Source: Antedon bifida
Taxonomy: Eukaryota > Echinodermata > Crinoidea > Comatulida > Antedonidae
Assembly: GCA_963402885.1 (NCBI GenBank)
Contig: OY727098.1
Location: forward strand, 434,001 to 498,000
Reading direction: 5' to 3'
DNA: 64,000 nt
Part shown: positions 31,231 to 45,800 of the stretch, piece by piece
Layout of the letters: each line of letters starts with the position of its first letter
Position numbering within the stretch: position 1 is the first letter of the stretch
Translations under genes and position numbers: made by a program
Notes under the pieces: generated by a model
Databases searched by the model: none
Told to the model about the DNA's origin: nothing
The model's input: the letters and a program-made list of their open reading frames with translations, nothing else

Positions 31231-31449
31231 GGGAAAAAATGAACATTTCAAAATGAGCTAATATTACTATATGTGCATGTATATAGGGTTATGATCAACT
31301 TATGGTGTCTTATAACAAAGTTTTGTTTTTCGATATATTATATTATGTTATCATCTTCTGACCATTATGCCTAAAAATAAGGTAGAAATTCAATCTTCTC
31401 ATTTTTCAAAAAATCTCCAAACTACAGTAAGGCCAAGCCTTTGATAAAA

Positions 31450-33340
31450 TCATAAAAAATAGGCACAAAACTGAATTGTTATGCGCTAATAATGTCAGTA
31501 TGAACACATGTTACATTATTACAATGATTACATTACATTATATACAAAAGGAATGAATAACACATATGACAACCTACATAGCATTAAATACTGCCATACA
31601 GTGCTTTATTGTCAACATAGTATATATACCATCAACCTGCGTGGTAACCAAAATACAAAGCAATAATTCATTATATCTTTTTATTAGCAATATTTAAAAT
31701 AGAGAGCTTTGAGCATTTATTTCACCTAATCCCCATCTAAGTGTTGATTCTTGGTACTGTATCTAGACAACCAATATCATAGGAATATTTGGTATACAAC
31801 ATCACATGTGTTTCACATGTATCTCCTAGCATTATACTATAACCATTAAACACCTAAGCTTACATACATGTGATACAAATGAGATACTATTACCAAATAT
31901 TCCTATCATACTGGCCAAATATTGTATTTGGCCAGTAGTGCGAATATGAGAATCGGATATTTTAATATAATACTGTAGATGATTCTTGGTATGGCATGGG
32001 CAGGATTTGAAATCATTAATTTGGGTTGGTAGCAAGCCAGCACTGCTATATGATGCGAAGCTAACTTCATTAGTACGTTGGAGCATAGGGCAATAATTAC
32101 AGGGAAAATCAGCACACCCAGACAATAACCACCCATAATACACTATTTTCAGTATATTTCATCTTAAAACAACCGATTAACAGATTTACAATTCAAATGT
32201 AATTTATGAGAATTAGGAGACATTCTCGTCAATAAACACAGTATAAAAGTGCATTTAAAAAATATATTATCTTTTGGCCCAGCTTCATGCACATAACCAA
32301 TATAACGTAAGCATTATTATATACTGCTGTGTAACTAGCTTTATAAAACGTAAACAATCCAAATTATTGTCACATGCTTTACAAATATAAAACAAATTAG
32401 AACCATTTTTTGCGACATGCATATTTTAAATCTTATTTATAAGTCCTGCTTTAAAATAATTTTTGCATAAAAAGATTAAACAATATTTTATTTCTACATC
32501 CACTATTGCACCTATATGGAACTGACTACATATACTACTTAATAATAAAACACTACAGTGTTAGTTTACTATAATATATATGATTCTATAAATAGAAAAA
32601 TATTTCTAAACTAGAATGATTAAATTTGTTTCTACAAAAACTGAATAATAATCAAGTACCTATTCTGCGTCAAGTGGTTTTTTCTTTAACTACTGTCATA
32701 AGACTGTACTGTACTATAATTACTAAAATATGTTTTAAAAAAAGTTACTGTTTAGGGTGTTTTTGTCATTGTTGGCGTCACATACGTTTTACAAAGTATT
32801 GTACTTAAGTAAAATTCTTCAAACTCGGCACAAATACCAGCTGTATTTTTCTTAAACCTACTTACTTAAAACTAGAATTTCTACGTTATATTTTACTTAA
32901 GGAGTTGTTCATAAAATCTTCAAACAATTGAACACTTCACATTTGATATTATTATGACAATTATAATAATAATTATGTTTCTATAATAACTGTATTAAAA
33001 CGTAAATAATCAAATAAGCTCATCTGTACTAATACAAATCAGGCTTCACTGCATTGCTTATTTGACTGTTCCGCTTATTGATTGTGTGGTGTTGAGTTTA
33101 GAATTCGAGTAGTATGGCAAATTATATTATATTCAAAATCAATATTAATTTGACATTCCTAAACTTAAATGATGTTTCACTTATGTAACTTGTTTTAACA
33201 GAAATTACATGCTACTGTATTCAAATACCGAGTTCAATCTCGATCATCAATGGCAGTAGCAACGAAAAATAACCAAGGAGTTGTGTTATGGTAAAATAAA
33301 TCAAGATAAAATGATGATAAAAACAGTACAGTAAATATTC
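31450..33340. other. Intergenic between convergent DCAF15 and the WD40/SOCS gene
   Basis: AT-rich. Minus-strand open frames at 31,832-32,143 look like chance frames; no domain or splice pattern. Part near the right edge is probably the 3' UTR of the WD40/SOCS gene. Confidence 0.45.
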
Positions 33341-33342
33341 AT

Positions 33343-35291
33343 TCATTCTTTATGTCTTGATTTGACAGGCGTTATTGCTGTCCTTTCTCGAGGGCAACAA
33401 ACAATTAGGTCTTTGATTCTCGTCGGAAGAGGCAAGCAATTGATTGTTGAGGCTGGTATATGCTTCAAAATCACAAGACGGCACATGTGTACTAAATTGA
33501 TTTTAGGCGGTAACTGCCATAATCGAACAGCTCCCTCAGTGGATGAGATGGCTAAAACGTCATCTGAATGACTGAATGATATGCGGATAATTTCCGGATA
33601 CATGCTGAGTTTGCAGGGCGTCATTGCGAAAGCTGTTGCCTGCGTTTTGGAATCGAGTAAATACAGTATGTTGCCGCTGCTTGATGACATCATCACTATC
33701 ACTCCATCTTGACAGCCGACAGCAAATGCATCTCCCTCCATGTTGTATTTTAAACATGTAGCTTTTGTAACATTTTCTGGAAGTTTGGAACAAAAGATTT
33801 GCGACCCACTGTCAATATTTTTGACATAAACTTCATCAGAGTTTACACAAACGGCCAGTACTTCGTGTGGGTACTGCGGATCAAAGTCATAACAACGCTC
33901 ATTGGTCAGTTTGTCATTTTTACCATCGACTAATACGCATTCAAGATTTGAAAGGTCACGTTTAACTATAAACAACTGACCTCCAGTAGTGCTAACAGCA
34001 ACAAACTGACTGTCTGGGGAGAACTTGCATTCTAAACGATCTTGATTCGTTGAATTTTTCTGGAGTTTAAATTGGTTGAAAAGTTCTCGTACCGACTTTT
34101 GGTACATGACGAGCATGTCGCTGGCTCTGAGAATCACCAATACAACGGCAAAATTTAAATGCAGACGAGAACGTCCAAGTACGGCCACAAAGTTAGAATC
34201 AGCAGAAAAGGCACTGAAGAAAAAGGTACTACAAAACATTTCCTTTGCTTTGATGACGCTGCCTTGTTGTATATTTGAACTGATAATATCTGTATCTGTA
34301 AAGAAGCTAACTTGAGTACCACCGGGTGATACGCTACAATGCGGCAAGGCACGACTTGGTTTCGTATTAATCACATCTGGAACTATAGAAAGAAATGCAA
34401 TATATAGTTTAAAGATATATTTCATAAACTATGAAAATTTGTTAAATAATTCTGATAAAGTCTAAAATTGATATATACAGTAATAAACAAATAAAATCAT
34501 TAAAATAGACACAGTATAGGGAGGTAGGGAGTGCAGACCAAAACTGATCCCTATCAGATTACTTGCAGTATGGATCAATGAAATACTGGAGAGCTGATGT
34601 TGCATAATGGTAGGGGATATTGGGATGAGGAGGAGGGCCTTGGTTCAACACCTGCCTGTGCCATATTGCTTGTATGCAAGATAATTTCTCTCTTGTCCTT
34701 CAGATTGAATTTAAAGCTGTTAATACCATGTACAGTACATACAATGCATGTAAAGCACTTGTTACACTATTCAAGAGATTGTCTTCCAGTGTGCTAAACA
34801 TGGTAGGCACTTAACTTGTGTCCGTACAGGACCTAATCAAAATTTTAAGTTTCCAGTTAAACAGAGGATGATGATAAATGAATATCAGGATACTTACAGT
34901 GTGGATCATTAAAACGCCATAGTGTCATGAAGCCCTGCGGTATCCTGAAATAATTCTGTAGTCTCATCTTTCTTAGCTGAGTCAAACCTTGTGATCCGCG
35001 ATAAAAATAACCTCCGAGAGACGTGACTATCTGACTGTCATCAAACGGCATAAACGTGCAGTCTGTCCACCAGATGATCTGAGCAGGGTCTAGCCCAGTG
35101 GTGACTACTCCAGGTGGAATCACGTTGAATTGATAGAAGACATGGCCTTGATCCTGTCCTTCTAAAGAAAGAGCACATCCAGTTTTGGAGAGAATTTTGT
35201 GTTTTGGAAAACTTATCCACTTGCTTTGTGGTACAGTCTGTTTTAACTTCTTCGTATTGCTGGTAACAGTAATATTAGCACCCATTTTCAT
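33343..35291 (-). CDS. WD40-repeat protein with C-terminal SOCS box
   Basis: Two coding exons: 35291-34898 (131 codons + 1 nt, donor GTAAGT) and 34382-33343 (acceptor TTTCTTTCTATAG), 477 residues. The first exon encodes a unique region ending WRFNDPHF. The second holds divergent WD-type beta-propeller blades (e.g. CKFSPDSQFVAVSTTGGQLF; ISFSHSDDVLAISSTEGAVR followed by LWQLP). At ~425-460 is a SOCS box: BC-box NLVHMCRLVI (L-x3-C) for Elongin B/C, and a Cul5-type LPLP in NCLPLPTRIKD. Probable role: substrate receptor of an Elongin-BC/Cullin-5 ubiquitin ligase. The architecture recalls WSB1/WSB2, but the N-terminal exon has no match I recognise, so I leave the symbol blank. First ATG at 35291, a second in frame at 35285. 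A 5' UTR acceptor (CTTTCCATAG) ends at 35339. Confidence 0.82.
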
Positions 35292-36811
35292 AAACACTGG
35301 TCACTTATATCTTTAGTTCCATTCCAATATTACCACTACTATGGAAAGAAAAATCATAGCAATTTATTGAATGTTTAGTAAAAAAAATGATTGTATCTAT
35401 AAAGAAAATGTTAAAACAAATAAAATGTTTCTACCTCAACAAACCACACACAATAATTTGCTCTTCCGGTGAATAAGGTGGGGTTGATATTTGCCGTCAA
35501 CCAACCCTTTTCTTATATTATTTTTAAAAGAATCAGCTAAAATTATTTGTCTATATAATATATTGTTTCTAATAAATGCCCCTCTGAGATTGTTGTCAGT
35601 ATTGCAATATCAGTGAGTGCTCAATATAATACAATTGTATGTGTATCCAGTCCATAATAGGAGCCTGGCAACCTTTAGTACAGTAATGGCAAATGTATTA
35701 ATTTTACAATAATTTACCCATCTGGCAACATTCATAAAGCGCCTTTACTCTACCTTTTATTATGACCAAACTAGGCTAAAATTGTAAGCCCCTCCTCCCA
35801 CCCCCAGGGTCGTTTTTTAGAAACAAAACGGTATTATTAATTATTTATATAAATATAAACAGTGCGTCTGAACGAGTAAAATTTATTTTTCTATAAATCT
35901 CCTAACTAAAATGCTTTCAATATTCCTTGTTAAATATGGAGGAAATAAATTTAATAAAAAGAATTTTACAATATTAATTTCCTCGATTTATACCAAATTT
36001 CTCAAAAGTTTTTCTTTCCCCTGTGCTTCCGTTTTGATTCTGTTTTCCTTTCCATTTCACCATATGTGTGCATGTCCTACACATGTGAATAATATAGTCT
36101 ATTCATGGAGGAGTTAAACTCTTCCCTGGTCTATTGCTTTGATAATGTATTTATATAAATGTTTATGTTCCAGTAACTTTACCGACAGTACTGTAGAGTA
36201 GTGAATATGTGATATATACTGTATACAATTATTTATATGTGGGTCAAGGGAAAAAAGAAACGCTGGTCACAATACAGAATTTAAAATTGGGAAACATACA
36301 AGACAATATTTTAATAACCTCCCCTATCTTGTATGATGCCTCTAATATTAGTGATCAAAATTAACAGCTTTCATTTCTATTAAACTGTACATACGAACAA
36401 AGGATCATTCGTCCTCTACAAAGTATAATGTGTAATAATGAGTTGAATGGAATTTCCTTGTGCATGACCTCAGCATGCAGTTCAATTATCCCCACGGTTC
36501 AATTGAGTTTCACTGAAATATAACAAAGGATATCTGCCTAAATATAACGTTGAAGAAAAAAAACTCAATAATTATTAACAATAAATACATGATAGAAGCA
36601 TCCTTATAAATAACCTGTATTTTTAGAGAAATATTGAGCCTCACAATCAGTGATCAGCTGTTTCTGACCAAGTCATCACGTACTTCAAAACAAAATCGGT
36701 GCACAGATTTCACATGAATGAAGGCCTCGGCTACTGAGCTAGCTCACACTTCCATCTCATCCTTCTACACGCCTAAATCGGTTATAAAACATTAAGATAA
36801 GTTGTTTTACC

Positions 36812-36935
36812 TGTGCTTTACGCTTGCTTTGCCAATTACAGAAGATGAATTTTGATTTTGATAGTTAAAATGTTTTCCTTTCTCCTACACTCTCTCCTCC
36901 GCGCGATCGTCGACTGCTGCTGCTGCTGTGTTGTT
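36812..36935 (-). promoter_or_regulatory. Putative non-coding first exon and promoter of the WD40/SOCS gene
   Basis: A minus-strand donor CACAG|GTAAAAC at 36811 could join the acceptor at 35339. Just upstream (36,895-36,930) lies the only CpG-containing patch nearby (GCGCGATCGTCG) and CAG/CAA trinucleotide runs. Inferred from splice-site and composition only. Confidence 0.4.
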
Positions 36936-36959
36936 GTTGTCTGTGATGACCTCAAAAGT

Positions 36960-39680
36960 GAGTGTTGACCTGGAAAGATTACGTAATCTCTATTTACAAC
37001 TATCATTGTTCTGGGATTGAGTGAATTTGCTTTTGCTGTAGTTTTAATTTACAGTATTTGTTTTATGTCAATCCTCTTCATCTTTTATTCATTTGTTCAA
37101 ACTCAAAATACTATAATATTCAGGATCTATTTACTTGCCTGTTTATACTTGAATCACTAGCCTATAGGCACACATTACAGTCATCACGCAGTCACTATTT
37201 AATTTTTCATTATCATCACCTTTATCATTCAGGATAAAAATAAAATAATTATAACAGACTCCTACGTACAGTATCTTCATCTTTAATTTATTGATTTATA
37301 ACTTATATTGAGTTTAATAACATAAAAGCACCTTGATTAACAAATTCAATTGATATCAATAACTACTTTAAAGATATGTTATTTGCAAAATAAAATATAG
37401 GTCAATGGTCAAACCCTGCATTAGCAATGGTCAATATATGGCTCTGGGCCAACCCCCGATTAATCTTATCCTCTGCCTTATCAACTATCATTAGTATATG
37501 AACAATATTTCTCAATAAACTATAGTTTAATTTGGTAGTTGAGTTTTATGATGGATAGTAAACAAATAGTAAACTTAAACGATCAAAGTCATTCAACAAG
37601 TTTTTTACATTACATAAAAATTAAATATTTATACTAAAATGATTACGTAGCTTCCTAATTTAATGAATAATTAAAAGAAATGTTGATTAGCAAATAGCAA
37701 TCAAGGACGAAACAAAATACGTAGTATATATATATCAGTAGAGGAATGTCCAATAAAAAAGGATTAGTGATTAAAAAATAAAATTCTCCCCAAACAGCCC
37801 TTAATTATGTTCAATATAAATTCAGTTTTAAAATATATACAAATACAAAGTGTAGAGAATGATTTTATTTCGTGATTAGTAAAAAGTTATCTATTTACAA
37901 CAATTTCTTAAATGTCAACAATTTCTGTAAGATCAGGGAGATGGTAAGATCAACTCTACGCCAAGTGGTTCAATAATTAGTTTGATGATGGAGCAAACAT
38001 AGATTTAACAAAAGTGGTTATTCTTCCAAGAACAGTCAACACTCCCAATACCGGATACCCTCAGGGTTGGGCTAATATGTCTGGAATTGTGGTAAATAAA
38101 TGGTAAAAAAGAATGTTGAACCTTTTGGACCTTAAGAAAAGTCTGGTTTTGGGAGAGTTTTCGATTTTTAGAAAGTCAGATATTGGGAGAGTTCCGATTT
38201 CAGAAAGTCTGGTATTGGGAGAGTTTACTCAATTTAATCACACAAACATATTGATATGGCTTAACAATTACAAGTCTTGTATAAACCATTAGAGAATTCT
38301 GTTTGTTTATTTGTTACAGTACCACAACACAACAAGGACAAGTGACAAACAGAAACCCCCATAAAGTACCCCACACTGCTGTTACTCATTAACATGTTGT
38401 GAATTATATAACATACTTATATTGGAATTTAAGCTATTTGAACATTTTACTAGAATTTGGTTGGAACACTTACAATATTGTTTCTAATAATAATACCAGA
38501 GAGGATTGAAATCACTCCCCTATTATTTTATTATTATGACATATTTATTTATCCCAATTTATTATATCAACTGTTCAATGGTAACACAATTTTATTTAGG
38601 AAAAATAAGTTTTTTTTATAAAAATCTGAGATCAAGAAAAAAAAAGTTTGACAACGATATAATAATCACATTATTGTAAATATTTCATATATGTTCATGC
38701 CAAATATATATATATATAAACTGATCACAAACACCAACAATGATCTCATAGTAAAGGTGAAGAGTAGTTGATGCAGCAATACTGTTTATAGTTTGTTTTA
38801 GTTTAGGTTGCTGACCAACAAAAAAATACTAAAGGCACTGTTGTTGATGTTGTTCTTCAGGATCAAAATACAGTAATATACTGTACATGCATATGTATAA
38901 TAATGTATTGATTAAAACTCTGTGGTACTTTAGCAACAGAGCAGTGCCTACCATAGATATAATAATAATATCCTGGATTTATAAAGCGCCTAATATATGG
39001 AAATATACTCTCATAATGCAGCTATTAATCAGCGCAAAATTGTGTCTTGACCTTACCAGGTACCCATTTGTACACCTGGATGGAGAGAGGCAAACGTAAG
39101 TAATATACCTTTCTTAAGGATACAATAATGTGACGAGCGTTGGATTCGAACCCACGATCACATGCCCAAATTAAATCTTCTTGTAATACTATTCTATAAT
39201 CAGTTTGCCAACTTCAAGTACTGTATTTCAAGTTTTTTCAAAATAAAAGGAATGATTAAAGACATAATACTTGAGAAAATTATACTATGCATTGATTCTG
39301 TCAATTTCAAAAAACAAAAAAATATATTTATAGACCTAGGAAAAAGCATGTAAGAATATTTTGTAGCCTGAAAATGATTTTTAAATTATTAATGGGGCTT
39401 TTGTAAGGAATACCAGGTTTAGTATTTATGCATGATTACTCAATATTATTGGGCAGAGTCTATAATATTTCTCACTGACTCATAATTTCAGCTCTAGTAA
39501 GTTGAAAATATGTGATATCACTACTAAATACATGGTGTGAGATGAAAATGGCAATAGAAGAAGGTGGTAGAAAAGGGGATTGGAGAGATAATGGGTAGAT
39601 GGGAAGAGAATGGGTAGATGGGAGAGAAAGAAGGGGTGGGTGAGGCATGGCCTAGGTGTGACAGAAGGTGGGGTGGGATT
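36960..39680. other. Intergenic between the WD40/SOCS gene and SNX30
   Basis: AT-rich. Contains a short imperfect tandem repeat with TTGGGAGAGTTT / GAAAGTCTGGTATTGGGAG near 38,140-38,225 and a SINE at ~38,960-39,165. No gene seen. Confidence 0.5.
38960..39165 (-). mobile_element. tRNA-derived SINE, partial
   Basis: The right end, read on the minus strand, has a tRNA 3'-half (CGTGGGTTCGAATCCAACG, perfect B-box) followed by a body containing CCATCCAGGTGTACAAATGG and ending at GGCGCTTTATAAATCC. The A-box half is missing. The body resembles SINEs common in echinoderm genomes (from memory). Confidence 0.6.
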
Positions 39681-39807
39681 ATTTATTTCATACCAAGTTT
39701 TATATTATATATGAAAATTGTTTATAAAACAACCGAATGACAAAACTGTTTAAGATGTATTTATATAATAAATATATTTTGTAGAGTGTCTATTGCCAAA
39801 TATGCTT

Positions 39808-42800
39808 CTAAGAGTTTTGTACAGGGTACTCCAGTATCTCAGGATCGCTTGTTTCACTCGCTGGTTCATTTGAGTCTGGCGTGTCTATATGATCCTCTTG
39901 CTTCTTACTCTGTAATGTCTTGATCACTTCTTCCCACGCAGAAAGGCACTGAAAATTGAAAGCCTCAAAATTATAATGATGTTATATGACAATTTCTAAT
40001 GGAAATGGTTTAAAATTACAGACATATAGAAAGTGAATCACATCAAGTATGTATAATAGAAAGTGTGATACTACAGGGAAATGATTTATTTAAGATGTCA
40101 TCCCAGATGGAAGAAATTATTATAAACATGAGATATTGCATAATGTAATGGGACATCCTGTACAATCAACATTATCAGTACTACAGAAGGAAATTGGAAT
40201 TCCAGGGCTTTATGAATCAAGTTTAATCTACGAAAAACATTAAAACGGCAAAAAAAACCCAAAAAACAGTCTTATTAATATTGATTGATCAATAGATGTT
40301 TTGGCAAATATTTTATTCCAATCATCTGCAAAACCTATAACCATCATAAGTTTGTATATTACAAACATGATGACACAACTATGTATGTAAAAAGAAATAT
40401 ATTTTTACCGATTCATAATAGTTAGTCCTCCTTTCTGCCCAATTGACAAAAAGTCCTTTAATATCTTTTCTTTTGATTTTATGCCATCGATCCATATCAG
40501 CTTTTAAGTCGGCGTTCGCTACCTCTGTACGATCATTTAATACCTCCAATTGTTTTTGAAGCTAAATAGATAATAACAATTTATAATCATAATTTAACCT
40601 AATAATAAATTGTACAATGTTTCACCTTAATAAGGGAAATAAAATATATTCTAAATAATTTCTTGACCTTTGACCTATTCCATGTTAATGTGAGCTTGTG
40701 AATAGATAATGTAATAAATAATGCTGAAATTAATCAAGTGTAATTTTAATGTTTTATTTAGTAGATGACATAATTCATGCCTCTGTGACCTTTTCTTGTA
40801 CTATACATTTTCCGCAAGTTAAACATTATGCTTTGTTGAATGTATTCTTTTAAGAGTGTCTAGCCTCTTTTATTTATTTATTTAGTAGATGATTATCTTA
40901 ATATAAACACTAACAGATGATGTCATGTTCAACTCGGACACCATCAAGCAGGTTCTTTAATTTTTTCTTTGACATGACATGATTTGTTACAAAATACTAA
41001 AGAATTTTGTTTTGTGGTTTTAGTTGCAAAAATTGATCATAATAGGCCTTGTTTCAGCAGCCAAAAATTATCCGATAAAAATTAATCGATATAATAGTTC
41101 CTATGGAATCGGGGTTTAACTGATTTTTCTACAAAAAAATTAACCGATAATTATCTCACGTTTTGACAAGATCTGATTTGAATTCAAACAACTAGCCAAA
41201 AGTACAATCAAAATTCATTAACGCAGGTGACGTCAGTTATACCTTTCCCACTACATTTATCAAATATTCATATTATAATTTTCACTGTAGAATTCAAATA
41301 TTTATTATGATTTCTCGAACTATCCATTATGAAGTAGCATCTTTCATATGTTTCTTTATTTTAATATTAAATATTAAATCTATTTGTAAAGTAAAAGAGA
41401 TTATGACATCACCAATACCTCTGATGATGACATAACAATCAAGTTATTAGAAATATTAATTACTAATTTTTCATTTTCAATAGAAAAAAATTATTTAAAT
41501 TTTTGTGTTATAGGAGAAATGTTGAGCTAATTCAGTAGGAATCTGTCAATTTTAAGATGTCCTTGACTTTTTTTAACCCTTTATCTTTATCAACAAAACA
41601 TGTTCTGGTAAAGTTTGGCATCTTTAGTGTTAGTGAACCAAAAGTGTCCTAAGTTGTCAACACTTTATAGTCGATACTTTATGTCAATTTAAAGTACCAT
41701 ATATCCTCGGGATAATCCCACTTCGGGTCTAATCCCACCCCCTACTTTATGTCTGACCATGAAGGTATATTTATTTTTATTTTTTTACAAACATAGTACC
41801 AGTATTGACTTTTGGTCTGAATGTAGTCTCTAACCAGTTCAGATGAGTTTTTACATGAAATGCTTACCAATCATTTGTTTGAACCAGGGTCTCCCCGATC
41901 AAAGTCAGCCAAATTACATGTTCTAAGGGGGAGGGGGGAGAGACTATACGGTACTATCAAGACATTAAATATCTTTTTGCACACAATTTTTACAGAGCTG
42001 CAAAAAGAACATTATTATAAAATATCCATAATTGATTAATAATTTGTTAATTAAGTTGTATTATAAAGGCATTAATAAGTATGGTTATTGTAAGGATGAA
42101 TTGTAAAAAAACCAACAAAGATCGATCATTATTAGAAAAATTAAAATATAAAAAAATGAATGTGAAAATGTGTATAAAGCTAATAAAACATGCGATTTGA
42201 GGTGAAGACAAAGCATTTAAATTGAAAAAATGAAGTGAATTTTCATTATCAATACTACAATACCTATCAAATGTTAAATTATTAATATTATACTAAATAA
42301 ATAATATAGTATTATTCTATTGACAATAACAAGTATTTAAACAAATAAAAATATAAATCATTATGATTACTATTAGTAATTTGACCTTGTTACGATCAAT
42401 AATATTATCATTTTAAAAGAATAAAGGGTAGATACTAATATGATGATGATGAAGATGATACTTTAATAACTAAAGAAATCTCTTAAAATTATATTTTTAC
42501 TGTATTTTAGAATCTATTTCTAATTCTGTGTAATATATTGTTCACGAGGACAATGTTGAAATAGTGGCAGTAGCTATGGGCCTGTAATAAATAAAAAACT
42601 CCATATACTAATGTTTGCCAAAATTGTTATTGGTAGTCTGTTTATAAACAACGATCACATTTTAAACTAATTTTGACTCGAAATAAAAACCAATTTCTCA
42701 TTTTGTGGCTGTTCATGGTTTGTAATGTCATCATTACGATTCACCAAGATTAGTTCGCGGCCATTCAATGAACTTCAGAGATGAGGTCAACTCGAGACCT

Positions 42801-45800
42801 CGTTTGCGTTGAAAAACAGAAGCTGTTTTAAAAATGATTTTGACAATACAGACAGGTAACAATTGAGATTTTTGTGCTTTTTAATCTTTTTTTTATCTTC
42901 AAAATATAGTATTCAATTTGTTCTTTAATTTTGATTGGAAACAAGCCCTGTAACTGACATAATCATAATGATAATTTCAGTAATTGGTGATGATTGTATA
43001 TGATGATAGTGATACTGTGATGGGACTGTTTATGGTGGTAATGATCACTATCATCAAAATAGTGATGATAATGGCAGTCATCTTTTTGTGATAAAAATGA
43101 TGATGCTGATAACAATGATGATGATGCTGATGATGTCATGATGATGACGATGATAATGAAGATGAGAAGTATGAAGAAGAGAACTTAATGTGTTATGGCA
43201 ATTATCACTTGGAGATTGTGGATGATGTACCTTTGCTATCTGTGTGTCAAGCTTACTACTTTTCTCTTCTTTGACCTCTGTTGGATCTCGGCCCATAAAA
43301 GCTGCAAATGAGTAATTCTGATCTGTAATCTTCACCTAAAGAGTTTAAAGGAGAACATTATCTCAAGGAGTGTTCTACCAACTACAATCTAATGCAGTAT
43401 TTTACAGCTAAAATAGAGACTGGAGAAGACCCAGCATTGTGTAACCCATGTGGAATTGTACTCTAATCAGCAGCAAGCCTGTAGCCAGCAGAATTGTAGG
43501 GGTCTCTTCCTTTTTCCTGAACTCCCTTTTCAAACTAGAGACCAGCAGAAATGGTAGTAAACAATGTAGGCTTAGCTCACAACAATGTTTTGCCACACAG
43601 TTTTCCTTTCTTCTTATTCATCAAAATGATAATTAATATTGGCCGATTTAAAATATATGCTGGGATAACTCTGCCTGACCATGACCTGAATAAGCACTCT
43701 TAGCAGGGTAGGCTTTTTATATGTACTACTACGTTTCCCAATAAATTCAAATTGTTATATGTTAGCGTAAACTATACAATTTTTCACTTAAACAAAGATA
43801 GAATGAAATCAATAATGTTACAAAATTATGAATAAATTAAATAAAAATAGTTAAAAATATAACTGAACTTAACAAACGAAATACAACTCTGAACAACAGT
43901 CATGCATTATTTAAAACACATTTTAAATCTATCAATATCTTGCTCACATCAAAGGTAGCTGGCAAAACAATACACAGGTAAGCGTTTTGGGTATGACAGC
44001 AACACATTTTTATTGCAGTAATCATCTAGAACATATTTAATTTCATATTCAGCTTTGTATTTGCTTTAGTTACAAATAAATCTTATTGTCATGTTATGAT
44101 TCATGATATAAATAATTCATGTTTTTTTTTGTAAAATAAAAAACACAAAAACTGCCAATGATTGATAGACTAAGCATTATCATTTGTAGAATCATAGCAA
44201 CTGATTCCAGTAACACTGTAGCCCATACTGTAGTTGTGATTGTCTGTGGCAGCTGCAATGTGATATGCTGCTTAATGGAAAATGACAGTATAGAATTTAA
44301 TATTTTTACTTCATATTTCTATTATTACATTGTTGACAAGTGTGTGGCCAAGTTGTTAAGACAGTGGAACCATAATGCATAGCCTTATGGCAAGGGTTCG
44401 AGGCTCACTCGTTCCATGTATCTGGTCGTAGAATGAATCTTCTCGGATTAGGACTTATAAACCGTAGGTCCCGTGTACACATAATGCTCAAGTGCACTTT
44501 AAAGAACCTAGTACATCTTTGTTCTTACAATAGATGGTATCTATCAATTGCATAGCCACTGTCGTGGACAGATGAAAAATAGCGTTGTAGTTGGTAGCAC
44601 CTACATGACGCAACCCTTAGGGGAGAAGCATGTAGTTGAAAAATCTAACAAGTGTAAGTCCACAGCGCATTGAGATGACATTTAACAAAAAATTTGTAAT
44701 ACTGTATAATTCCTGGAAATTTATATAGATTGATATGTTGATTGATTAAATCAATTAGACAAGACACCTTTCAAAAATTGATATTAAGTCATAAATTACT
44801 GTACATGCAATTACCATCTCAATCCAAGCAAAAAAAAGTTTGATATAGTACTGTCAAGGTTTGAATGAATAGGGGAAAAAATAGGGGAAGAGTTAACAAC
44901 AATATAAACAATTTTGATTAGGCGTTAAAAAGAAATGTATCCATAGATTGGAAACTGACAAAAAGTGGCTGAGGGGAAATGTATACTGTGTGATAGACAA
45001 TTACTACACATCAAGTAGGTCTAGGAGGAGAGAAAATCTGGTATTGGTATTAAATCTAAAAGAATAGCTTGGTCTCATGAGAATGTGTACATAGGCAGTT
45101 CTGGGTTCTACCTTTCTTGACTTAAACATGGTTTCTTTTTATTTTATTAAGAAATAAATGTATTAAATAAAATGTGATCTAACACATTGTGTCGTGACAG
45201 TTATTACTGCAGTACCTCAGTAACTTACTTCAGTAATCAGTTGTTGATGATAAATTAACAAATATCAGCATGCACACCTACATGATTAGAGTAGTACAAG
45301 ACATTTACTAAATAAGTACTACATACAGTTGTCAGTGTATACAGATTACAATCTAGGTCTAGGAGGAGAGAAAATCTGGTATTGGTATTAAATCTAAAAG
45401 AATAGCTTGGTCTCATGAGAATGTGTACATAGGCAGTTCTGGGTTCTACCTTTCTTGACTTAAACATGGTTTCTTTTTATTTTATTAAGAAATAAATGTA
45501 TTAAATAAAATGTGATCTAACACATTGTGTCGTGACAGTTATTACTGCAGTACCTCAGTAACTTACTTCAGTAATCAGTTGTTGATGATAAATTAACAAA
45601 TATCAGCATGCACACCTACATGATTAGAGTAGTACAAGACATTTACTAAATAAGTACTACATACAGTTGTCAGTGTATACAGATTACAATCAATGTTTAA
45701 ATGCATGCGATATATATAGATTTTAATTCATTGTTGTATTATGAATAATTATAAACGAAAATTGATGATAACAAAACTGTCAAACTTAGTACTTTGTGAA

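Noticed and set aside
34597-34797. Possible tRNA-like SINE head and short open frame
   Set aside because: The B-box-like GGTTCAACACC is imperfect and no cloverleaf or shared body is visible.
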